Of a stretch of 21,686 nt of DNA, positions 8,068-14,842 are shown in pieces; positions within the stretch are counted from its first letter, which is position 1, and each line of letters starts with the position of its first letter. Location: the NCBI GenBank assembly GCA_040905705.1, contig JBBDQZ010000055.1, positions 1 through 21,686 of the forward strand. Reading direction: 5' to 3'. The translations under genes were made by a program, and so were the position numbers. Below the pieces are notes generated by a model, which was not told where the DNA came from, did not search any database, and was given only the letters and a program-made list of their open reading frames with translations. Source of the DNA: JBBDQZ01 sp040905705 (lineage in GTDB: Bacteria > Bacteroidota > Rhodothermia > Balneolales > Natronogracilivirgulaceae).

Positions 8068-8733
8068 TTGATCATTGTTATAGATGGGCCGGCTGGTGCC
8101 GGTAAAAGCAGTACGGCCAAGGAAGTAGCACGCAGAGCCAGATTGAACTATGTGGACAGTGGTGCTATTTATCGTGGTTTTACCTGGCTGTATTTGAAAC
8201 AACAGTGCAAACGATCCGTTTTTTTGAAGTTGTTAAATGATCACGAGCTCAGGTTTGATTTTCATATTACGAAGTCCCGGGTGTTTTTGGGAGATCAGGA
8301 GATCACCAGTGAAATCCGGTCTTCTGATGTGAATGACCGGGTCAGTGAAATTGCGGCTTTACCGGAAGTCCGGGAACGAGTTCACGAAATATTGCGACAG
8401 ATTTCCCGGGGGAAGGATATAATTCTGGAAGGCCGTGATCTCGGTACAGTTGTTTTTCCCGATGCAGATGTAAAGTTTTTTTTAACTGCTGATCTGAAAG
8501 CACGAGCTCAGCGTCGTTATAAGGAATTACTCCTTAATGGTGAGCAAACTACTTTCAGTGAAGTTCTTGCAAATGTTGAAATGAGGGATCGAGTAGATTC
8601 TTTACGTGACATTGCACCTCTTAAAAAGTCGAAGGATGCGGTAAAGATTGATTCCACATCTCTTTCTTTCGAAGAACAGGTGGCAAGAATCATGAAATTT
8701 ATACGTAAGTATCGTACAACACCGGATCAATAA
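8068..8733 (+). CDS. cmk: cytidylate kinase, TTG start
   Basis: Cmk phosphorylates CMP and dCMP with ATP, supplying CDP for RNA, DNA and phospholipid synthesis. The 221-residue length fits the family. The P-loop GPAGAGKSS is at 7-15, DSGAIYRG at 30-37, EGRDLGTVVFPDADVKFFLT at 121-140, and the Arg-rich lid and Asp motifs MRDRVDSLRDIAPL at 172-185. The start is fixed by the sequence. A TAG stop is directly upstream (8065-8067), the next codon is TTG, and the protein from there reads MIIVIDGPAG, exactly where the family begins. No ATG is available before the P-loop. No strong SD is present (ACGGAACA lies 6-13 bases upstream). rpsA follows 111 bases downstream, the widespread cmk-rpsA pairing. 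Confidence 0.95.
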   Translation: MIIVIDGPAGAGKSSTAKEVARRARLNYVDSGAIYRGFTWLYLKQQCKRSVFLKLLNDHELRFDFHITKSRVFLGDQEITSEIRSSDVNDRVSEIAALPEVRERVHEILRQISRGKDIILEGRDLGTVVFPDADVKFFLTADLKARAQRRYKELLLNGEQTTFSEVLANVEMRDRVDSLRDIAPLKKSKDAVKIDSTSLSFEEQVARIMKFIRKYRTTPDQ

Positions 8734-8791
8734 TAGTATTACATCAACAGTAGTATGACATAAATGTAACAGAAACATTAACCTTAATCCT

Positions 8792-8815
8792 CAGACCAAG
8801 GCAGGTTCGGGTCTG
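8792..8815 (+). other. small stem-loop in the rpsA leader
   Basis: CAGACC (8792-8797) pairs with GGTCTG (8810-8815) around a 12-nt loop, ending 29 bases before the rpsA ATG in the cmk-rpsA gap. No T-run follows, so it is not an intrinsic terminator. It could be part of a leader involved in S1 autoregulation, which is known in enterobacteria. The stem is short and could be accidental. Confidence 0.3.
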
Positions 8816-8844
8816 GTGGCCAACTGAAACAAAGGATACTCTAA

Positions 8845-10953
8845 ATGACCGATGAAGTAAAGAAAGATCTCGAACAAGAGAAATCAAAAAATCAAATCAT
8901 CACAAAAACCGGCGACAAGGTAGAGGAGACTCCTGACGAAGCGACTGCACCGGAACAAACCGATTCGAAAGAACAAAAAACTAAACCCACTGAAGCCGGA
9001 AAACCGGATTCCGATAAAGCTAAACCAGAGAATGCAGACCGTAAAGAGGAATCAGCTATAATAGCTGAAGAGGAGAGTTCTGAAAAGGATGCTGCTGTTA
9101 AAGACGATATTGATCAAGAGTTGAAAACGGATGAGGGCAGCCCGGAAGAAAAGGAAGAAGAGGAACGCATCCCGTCTTTTACCGGCCAGGTGAGCGAAAA
9201 AGTTTATAAGCTCGAGGACTTGGAAGAGGCTTCTGAAGAGTATGATGACAATCAGTTCAACAAACTGGTTAAAATGTACGAAGGCACGCTTACGGCATTT
9301 ACCGAAAAAGAGATTGTAACCGGCCGGGTGCTCTCTGTCGACGAAAAGTATGTTATTGTTGATATTGGGTTTAAATCAGAAGGGATTGTACCGCTAAATG
9401 AATTTAAAAATCCTGAAGAACTGAATATTGGTGATGAAGTAGAGGTCTTTCTTGACAAAGTGGAAGATCGTGACGGGCAGCTGGTGCTTTCCCGGAAAAA
9501 AGCTGATTCACTTCGAGTATGGCAGGATATTGAAGAAGCACACAGAACCGAAAAAATTATTGAGGGTTATATCAAGCGCCGGATCAAAGGTGGTATGGTT
9601 GTAGATATTCATGGTATTGATGCTTTCCTTCCCGGCTCCCAGATTGATGTACGGCCGGTTCGCGATTTCGACGCTTATGTTGGTAAGACCATGGAATTTA
9701 TGGTAGTTAAGCTCAATATGACAAGTGAAAACGTGGTGGTTTCTCATCGTGCGCTGGTTGAATCCGATTTGGAAGAACAGCGTGAAGAGATTCTCGCCAG
9801 TATGGAATCAGGTCAAATTCTGGAAGGTGTTGTTAAAAACATTACTGATTTCGGTGTCTTTATTGACCTTGGTGGAGTGGACGGCCTTTTACACATCACT
9901 GATCTCTCCTGGGGCCGTGTAGAACATCCCTCAGAAATTGTTCGACTGGATCAACGGCTTAATGTCGTTGTCTTGGAATTCGATGAAGATAGAAAGCGCA
10001 TTTCTCTTGGACTCAAACAGCTGCAACCGCATCCCTGGGATGAGATTGATATAAAATATCCCGAGAAAATAGAGGTACAGGGCAAAGTGGTATCCATTGC
10101 TGATTATGGAGCGTTCATCGAACTTGAAAAGGGTGTTGAAGGCTTGGTACATATCAGTGAGATGTCCTGGACACAGCATATCAAACACCCGTCACAACTG
10201 GTTGAAAAAAACCAGGTCATTGAATGTGTGGTTCTGAATATAAACAAGAGTGAGCGAAAAGTTTCTTTGGGGGTCAAACAGTTGCAGTCCGATCCCTGGG
10301 AAGATCTTCTTGAACGCTACCCGGTAGGATCAACTCATAAAGGTACCGTGCGCAACCTTACCAACTTCGGTGTGTTTGTGGAATTGGAACCGGGCATAGA
10401 CGGACTTGTTCATATTTCGGATATGAGCTGGACGAGCAAAGTGAATCATCCCAGTGAAATTGCTAACAAAGGAGACGAGCTGGAAATTGTCATTCTTTCG
10501 GTCGACTTTGACAATCGTCGTATTTCTCTGGGTCACAAGCAAATTGAGGAAAATCCCTGGGAGAAATTCGCCACTGAATACGCTGTTGGTAATGAAACGG
10601 AAGCTACTATTGTCAAGGTAACGGAAAAAGGTATTTTTGCTGTGTTGCCCCTCGGAATAGAAGCGTTCCTGCCGGCACGTGAAGCGGAAAACAGCGATAA
10701 TCTTGTTGAATCTTATAAAGAAGGCGATGTATTGAAGGTAGTTATCACCGAGTTTGACGAGACAAACAAGAGTATTGTCATCAGCCAGAATAAAATCGGC
10801 AAAATGGAGAAGAAGAAAGCGGCCAAATCGAAGAAGAAGCAAGACAAAGAAGCTGCTTCGACATCCGGTGCATTAACACTTGGAGAGATGTCCGGCTTGC
10901 AGGATTTGAAAGCCAAACTTCAAAAACAAGAAGACGATAACAAGAAAAGCTGA
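8845..10953 (+). CDS. rpsA: 30S ribosomal protein S1 with acidic N-terminal extension
   Basis: S1 binds mRNA and helps load it on the 30S subunit, and it is important where SD sequences are weak. At 702 residues it is well above the 557 of E. coli S1. The six S1 OB-fold repeats lie at about 157-219, 237-303, 323-391, 409-479, 495-565 and 583-649. Repeats 3-5 show the sharpest signatures, for example DFGVFIDLGGVDGLLHITDLSW at 335-356, shortened here to DFGVFIDLGG and DGLLHITDLSW. The extra length is an N-terminal Glu/Lys/Asp-rich, low-complexity region (about 1-150) and a Lys-rich C-terminal tail (about 655-702). AAAGGA at 8831-8836 may serve as a weak SD for the ATG at 8845. It is downstream of cmk. 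Confidence 0.96.
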   Translation: MTDEVKKDLEQEKSKNQIITKTGDKVEETPDEATAPEQTDSKEQKTKPTEAGKPDSDKAKPENADRKEESAIIAEEESSEKDAAVKDDIDQELKTDEGSPEEKEEEERIPSFTGQVSEKVYKLEDLEEASEEYDDNQFNKLVKMYEGTLTAFTEKEIVTGRVLSVDEKYVIVDIGFKSEGIVPLNEFKNPEELNIGDEVEVFLDKVEDRDGQLVLSRKKADSLRVWQDIEEAHRTEKIIEGYIKRRIKGGMVVDIHGIDAFLPGSQIDVRPVRDFDAYVGKTMEFMVVKLNMTSENVVVSHRALVESDLEEQREEILASMESGQILEGVVKNITDFGVFIDLGGVDGLLHITDLSWGRVEHPSEIVRLDQRLNVVVLEFDEDRKRISLGLKQLQPHPWDEIDIKYPEKIEVQGKVVSIADYGAFIELEKGVEGLVHISEMSWTQHIKHPSQLVEKNQVIECVVLNINKSERKVSLGVKQLQSDPWEDLLERYPVGSTHKGTVRNLTNFGVFVELEPGIDGLVHISDMSWTSKVNHPSEIANKGDELEIVILSVDFDNRRISLGHKQIEENPWEKFATEYAVGNETEATIVKVTEKGIFAVLPLGIEAFLPAREAENSDNLVESYKEGDVLKVVITEFDETNKSIVISQNKIGKMEKKKAAKSKKKQDKEAASTSGALTLGEMSGLQDLKAKLQKQEDDNKKS

Positions 10954-11054
10954 TACAATATCGTTTAATTAGCAATGGTACCTAATTTAATAGGGGAAGA
11001 GACTCCTTGTTCTTTCCTCCTGTAGTTTTTGAGAATCAGCTAATAAACATTACT

Positions 11055-12092
11055 ATGGCACTTATGCCGGAAGTATCAACCGCTTCTGAAACCTTTGAGT
11101 ATTTAAAAAACAAACTCAGGGATATTGTACCCGAGACAGAGTTGGTTATCAAGGCCGAGATCGCTTATGAAATTAACCGGCTAAAAAAAGAGAAACATGC
11201 GATTATTCTCGGGCATAATTATATGGAACCGGCTCTGTTTTACAGTATTCCGGATCATGTAGGAGATTCGCTGGGTCTTGCAAGAATTGCTGCAGAAACA
11301 GATGCAGAACGAATCGTCTTTTGCGGTGTAAGGTTCATGGCTGAAACGGCTAAAATCCTGAATCCGGACCGGATGGTTTTGCTTCCCGCACGGGTGGCCG
11401 GTTGTTCACTTGCAGCCAGCATTACTGCACAGGATGTACGCGACCTGAAAGAAAAGTACCCCGGGATTCCCGTGATTACCTATATCAATACTTATGCTGA
11501 TGTGAAAGCGGAAACCGATGTTTGTTGTACATCCAGTAATGCGTCGGATATTGTACGTAAAATGGATTCCGATTCAGTGATCTGTTTGCCGGATGAATTT
11601 CTGGCAAAAAATATCGCCCGGGAAACCGGAAAAAAGATTATATACCCCGGTAGCGATAGATCCGGTAAGGATGATATGGTGATTTGGCAAGGTCGTTGTG
11701 AGGTACACGACAAGTTTACCATTCATGACATCGAAAATGTTCGCAATCAATTCCCGGATGCTGTAGTAGTTGCGCATCCGGAGTGTTCACCGGAAGTGGT
11801 AGAAGCATCCGATTACAGCGGGTCTACAACGGCGATGACTCGGTTTGTCAGGGAATCAGATGCCGAACGTTTTCTTGTACTTACCGAATGTTCTATGGGG
11901 GACAATATAGCTGCTGAAAATCCGGATAAAGAGATGTTGAGGATGTGCAGTATTCGATGTCCGCACATGAATGAAATCACGCTTGAAGATACATTGAAAT
12001 CTCTGCGTGATGATGTTTATCAGATCGAAGTAGAGGAGGAGATCCGACGAAAAGCAAAAAGGTCTCTTGATCGTATGCTGGAGCTTAGCTGA
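11055..12092 (+). CDS. nadA: quinolinate synthase NadA
   Basis: NadA condenses iminoaspartate with dihydroxyacetone phosphate to quinolinate, using a [4Fe-4S] cluster, in de novo NAD synthesis. From the ATG at 11055 it has 345 residues. Signatures include AIILGHNYMEPALFY, HVGDSLGLAR, FCGVRFMAETAKIL, VAGCSLA, YINTYADVKAETDVCCTSSNA, shortened here to YINTYADVKAE and CCTSSNA, then VVVAHPECSPEV and MCSIRCPHMNEITLE. The probable cluster ligands are the Cys in AGCSLA, the Cys in HPEC, and one of the two in MCSIRC. The frame stays open upstream to a TTG at 11007 preceded by AGGGGAAGAG, so a start 16 codons earlier is possible; the extra residues are not typical of the family. No nadB or nadC is adjacent. 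A terminator follows at 12205. Confidence 0.95.
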   Translation: MALMPEVSTASETFEYLKNKLRDIVPETELVIKAEIAYEINRLKKEKHAIILGHNYMEPALFYSIPDHVGDSLGLARIAAETDAERIVFCGVRFMAETAKILNPDRMVLLPARVAGCSLAASITAQDVRDLKEKYPGIPVITYINTYADVKAETDVCCTSSNASDIVRKMDSDSVICLPDEFLAKNIARETGKKIIYPGSDRSGKDDMVIWQGRCEVHDKFTIHDIENVRNQFPDAVVVAHPECSPEVVEASDYSGSTTAMTRFVRESDAERFLVLTECSMGDNIAAENPDKEMLRMCSIRCPHMNEITLEDTLKSLRDDVYQIEVEEEIRRKAKRSLDRMLELS

Positions 12093-12204
12093 TGCCCGTC
12101 GCGAGCTAACATGGTGGTACTTTCCTAAAGGTCACCGGGCCTTGGTCAACGGACAGAACGGTAAAACTCTGTTGTGCATTCTGGCATTATCTAATAATGT
12201 AATA

Positions 12205-12240
12205 AAAAAAGCCTTCAAATTAGATATTAAAGGCTTTTTT
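12205..12240 (+). terminator. intrinsic terminator, probably bidirectional, after nadA
   Basis: An 11-bp stem pairs AAAAAAGCCTT (12205-12215) with AAGGCTTTTTT (12230-12240) around a 14-nt loop. The T-run follows the stem on the plus strand, and the mirror-image A-run gives a T-run on the minus strand. It sits between nadA (plus) and the convergent 83-codon gene (minus) and can serve both. Confidence 0.85.
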
Positions 12241-12271
12241 ATCATCAAGTTATCATCAAGAAGGTATACGT

Positions 12272-12523
12272 CTATTTTTCCTTGTAAAAAAAGACTTTTC
12301 CGTTTACGGTATCTTTCCCACTTTTAATTTTTGAGCCAGATTCTCTGTTGAAAGTATACACTACATTTCTCATTGAATTCAACTCTTTATCATTTGAAAA
12401 CGTGACTTCAAGAGCGTCTCCTCCCGGTTCTAGTTTATTCAAAGCATCAATAAGGGGACGGAATTTGGAAGAACTCTTTTTGGTTATTCGTACATCTGTT
12501 CTGGGGACAAATTTTAGTTTCAT
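12272..12523 (-). CDS. small protein of unknown function next to moxR
   Basis: I do not recognise this 83-residue protein. It begins MKLKFVPRTDVRITKKSSSK, is basic, and has no signal peptide or membrane segment. Pattern reading suggests a helix (FRPLIDALNKL), a strand (DALEVTFS), a longer helix (KELNSMRNVVYTFNRES) and two C-terminal strands ending GKVFFYKEK. Such a small alpha/beta, Lys-rich fold would suit nucleic-acid binding, but that is a guess. The frame is well formed, starts with ATG and is preceded by an A-rich leader as in many Bacteroidota genes. It lies 91 bases downstream of moxR on the same strand and may share its transcript. The flanking DNA (12524-12614) is extremely AT-rich. 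A terminator lies just past its stop. Confidence 0.62.
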   Translation of the reverse strand: MKLKFVPRTDVRITKKSSSKFRPLIDALNKLEPGGDALEVTFSNDKELNSMRNVVYTFNRESGSKIKSGKDTVNGKVFFYKEK

Positions 12524-12614
12524 TATTTTTTTTATATTTTTATGTTCAATAAAACATGCATATAAATTTAATAAAAATTTTCCATATTCATCAACGTATA
12601 AGAATAGTTTAATA

Positions 12615-13616
12615 TTATGGTACTTGAATGTGATTTAATATGTTATCAATAATGTCTTCTGTTTTTATTTCCTCGGCTTCTGCTTCATATGTTAAAACGA
12701 TTCTGTGACGTAAAACGTCATAAGCGATAGCTCTTACATCTTCGGGAGTTACATATGCTCTGTGTTGCGAGAATGCCTGAGCTCGTGATGCAAGATTCAA
12801 ATTTATCGTACCCCTTGGTGATGCTCCATAGTCAATTAATCCTTCCACTTTTTTTATATTATACCGAGAAGGGTTTCGTGTAGCCATAATAATATTTATT
12901 ATATATTGTTCAACTTTTTCATCCATGTAGATATCATTGATCACTTTCCTGGCATCAAGTATGGCCTTTGGTTTAACAACAGCTTTGGGAACGGCAGTTT
13001 TTCCGGTTCTGGCCATGCGTCTCATAATCTCCATCTCTTCAGAATCGGTCGGATAATCAATTTTAATTTTCATCATAAAACGATCAACCTGAGCTTCTGG
13101 AAGTGGATAAGTACCTTCCTGTTCAACTGGATTCTGTGTTGCAAGTACCAGAAAGGGATCGTCAAGTTTAAAGGTTTCTTCACCGATGGTGACCTGTCGT
13201 TCCTGCATAGCTTCAAGAAGTGCACTTTGAACTTTGGCCGGAGACCGGTTAATTTCATCAGCAAGTATGATATTCGAAAAAACGGGGCCTTTTTTAACAG
13301 AAAAATCACCTGTTTTCTGATTGAAAATAAGGGTACCAATCAGATCGGCCGGTAATAAATCAGGAGTGAACTGAATGCGCTGAAAGTCGGTGTCAATAAC
13401 TTTTGCAAGACTTGAAACAGCGAGAGTTTTTGCCAAACCCGGGACTCCTTCAAGCAGAACATGGCCGTCCGATAACAATCCGATTATTAACCGGTTGATC
13501 ATAGCTTTCTGCCCAATAATAACCCGATCCAGTTCACTGTGCATCTCTTTGATAAAAGCACTCGATTTTTCTATTTTTTGCGTTAGTTCCTGCATGTCAG
13601 CAGTTTTCTGACTCAT
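12615..13616 (-). CDS. MoxR-family AAA+ ATPase
   Basis: MoxR ATPases act as chaperone-like factors that mature or activate partner protein complexes, often together with DUF58 and VWA-domain proteins. The protein has 333 residues, normal for the family. Walker A is GVPGLAKT (57-64), Walker B IILADE (116-121), followed by INRSPAKVQSALLEAMQER and its family-typical partner region. Sensor 1 is ATQNP (159-163), and YPLPEAQVDRF (170-180) carries the conserved Arg. The C-terminal lid (about 235-330) includes YGASPRG and the ALRHR-like segment DVLRHRIVLTYEA. No DUF58, VWA or transglutaminase gene is next to it in this window. Its only same-strand neighbour is the 83-residue protein downstream. It is divergent from nuoJ. 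Confidence 0.93.
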   Translation of the reverse strand: MSQKTADMQELTQKIEKSSAFIKEMHSELDRVIIGQKAMINRLIIGLLSDGHVLLEGVPGLAKTLAVSSLAKVIDTDFQRIQFTPDLLPADLIGTLIFNQKTGDFSVKKGPVFSNIILADEINRSPAKVQSALLEAMQERQVTIGEETFKLDDPFLVLATQNPVEQEGTYPLPEAQVDRFMMKIKIDYPTDSEEMEIMRRMARTGKTAVPKAVVKPKAILDARKVINDIYMDEKVEQYIINIIMATRNPSRYNIKKVEGLIDYGASPRGTINLNLASRAQAFSQHRAYVTPEDVRAIAYDVLRHRIVLTYEAEAEEIKTEDIIDNILNHIQVP

Positions 13617-13892
13617 GTGACAAAATGGTTAAGGATGGTTGCTTGAAAATATCTCAGGGTAATGTTGAAAAGAGACTGAAGTAAAAACAAACTTTTCTTA
13701 AATTCCTGTCCAAATTTACTAAAAATAAAACACACGGGTATACCTTTTCTGCATGAGAGACAGGCATAACAAAGATTCTTGTTTTTATTTTCCTTTTTTT
13801 TACTGCTCTGTAAAGATAGTTATAGTTGAAGACACATGGAATTTTAGGTACCTTGTTGCTGATTTTTAAAAGCGACATTTAAGCGATATTTA
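13617..13892. promoter_or_regulatory. divergent intergenic region between moxR and nuoJ
   Basis: These 276 AT-rich bases separate moxR (minus) from nuoJ (plus), so promoters for both are expected here. I see no confident -10/-35 or TAnnTTTG match and no SD before either start. The 11-mer TAAAGATAGTT occurs at 13811-13821 and again just before the nuoL start (14831-14841). A 74-codon minus-strand frame crossing the region (13654-13878) has no family resemblance and is not called. Confidence 0.3.
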
Positions 13893-14408
13893 ATGGAGAC
13901 TTATTTATTTATTCTTTTTGCCACCCTGGCAGTTGCTTCAGCTGTGGCAATGATCACCAGCAAGCATACAGTCAACAGTGCGCTTTTTCTGGTGTTGAAT
14001 CTGATATCTATAGCCGGGATCTTTTTGTTGCTGAAAGCTCAGTTTCTGGCAGTTATTCAGATTCTTGTTTATGCGGGTGCCATTATGGTGTTATTCCTGT
14101 TTGTGATAATGCTTCTCAACCTCAGTGAGGAGGAGGATATGTTGAGTCGAATCAGTACCCGGTATTTCGTCGCCTTTCTTCTTGGTGTGTTCGTCCTGGC
14201 TCAATTGATGTATGCTGTTGCTGATGCTGCGGACGTTCTCCCACTTATCGCCCCGGAAATGGAACAGGTTGGTACGGTCGAAGCACTTGGTGATTCACTT
14301 TTCACCACATACCTGTTACCTGTATTGATGACAGCCATACTTCTTACAGCTGCAATTGTTGGGGCACTTCTGATTTCTCAACACAAACCGAGTGAAAAAA
14401 ATAAGTAA
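13893..14408 (+). CDS. nuoJ: NADH-quinone oxidoreductase subunit J
   Basis: NuoJ is a membrane subunit of respiratory complex I that links the quinone module to the proton-pumping antiporter-like subunits. The protein has 171 residues with about five hydrophobic helices. The family hallmark is the third helix around residues 56-76, QILVYAGAIMVLFLFVIMLLN, shortened here to LVYAGAIMVLFLFVIMLL. It contains the pi-bulge helix that takes part in coupling. It opens the nuo cluster, two bases ahead of nuoK. No nuoA-I gene lies upstream; moxR is there instead. No SD is visible. Confidence 0.95.
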   Translation: METYLFILFATLAVASAVAMITSKHTVNSALFLVLNLISIAGIFLLLKAQFLAVIQILVYAGAIMVLFLFVIMLLNLSEEEDMLSRISTRYFVAFLLGVFVLAQLMYAVADAADVLPLIAPEMEQVGTVEALGDSLFTTYLLPVLMTAILLTAAIVGALLISQHKPSEKNK

Positions 14409-14410
14409 CT

Positions 14411-14710
14411 ATGGAATTACATTGGTATTTGGGATTATCTGCTGTTTTATTTACCATCGGTGTTCTCGGGGTGCTGACCAGAAAAAATGCCATAGTGATT
14501 TTCATGTGCGCCGAGTTAATGTTGAATTCGGTAAATCTGACTCTTGTCTCATTCAGTGCTCAACTCGGGGATGTCCATGGGCAAATACTTGTTTTTTTTA
14601 CTTTATGTGTGGCTGCCGCTGAAGCAGCTGTTGGCCTGGCCATTATCATCGCAATATATCGCAATCATCTCTCGGTAGATGTGTCAAAAGTCAGTATTCT
14701 TCGCTGGTAA
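14411..14710 (+). CDS. nuoK: NADH-quinone oxidoreductase subunit K
   Basis: NuoK is a three-helix membrane subunit of complex I carrying part of the proton path between NuoJ and NuoN. At 99 residues it is the standard size. The two buried glutamates needed for proton transfer are present: Glu35 in FMCAELMLNSVNL and Glu71 in CVAAAEAAVGLAI, matching E. coli Glu36 and Glu72. It starts two bases after the nuoJ stop, implying coupled translation. It is followed by an unusually long 132-base gap before nuoL. Confidence 0.97.
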   Translation: MELHWYLGLSAVLFTIGVLGVLTRKNAIVIFMCAELMLNSVNLTLVSFSAQLGDVHGQILVFFTLCVAAAEAAVGLAIIIAIYRNHLSVDVSKVSILRW

Positions 14711-14842
14711 CTGCAACACCGTTTGTTTGGCCATTGTCGATTCATGAAATCGGCGTTCCGGCAATCAAATTATATATTGCAGTGATTTGATCGTTCATTC
14801 GCATTTTTCATTTTGTTAATTCCGGAAATATAAAGATAGTTC
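14711..14842 (+). other. 132-base gap inside the nuo operon with nested inverted repeats
   Basis: Other gaps in the cluster are 2-16 bases, so this one stands out. It holds CGATT/AATCG around a TTCATGAA core (14738-14752), GCAAT/ATTGC (14761-14765 with 14776-14780), and the overlapping alternative ATCAAAT/ATTTGAT (14764-14770 with 14785-14791). No T-run follows them. It may hold an internal promoter, a processing site or nothing specific. Confidence 0.35.

Noticed and set aside
10330..10842. 170-codon minus-strand frame opposite rpsA
   Set aside because: Antisense shadow of the S1 repeats; no domain and no promoter.
10967..10987. AATTAG/CTAATT inverted repeat after rpsA as a terminator
   Set aside because: A short A/T-only stem with no T-run; too weak to call.
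12067..12327. 86-codon plus-strand frame after nadA
   Set aside because: It overlaps the nadA 3' end, runs through the terminator stem, and enters the 83-codon gene on the other strand. No family is recognised.
13654..13878. 74-codon minus-strand frame between moxR and nuoJ
   Set aside because: It covers the region where both divergent promoters should lie and resembles nothing known.
13811..14841. 11-mer TAAAGATAGTT repeated upstream of nuoJ and directly before nuoL
   Set aside because: AT-rich, only two copies and at different distances from the starts (72 and 2 bases). Chance is the simplest explanation; noted only because both precede nuo genes.
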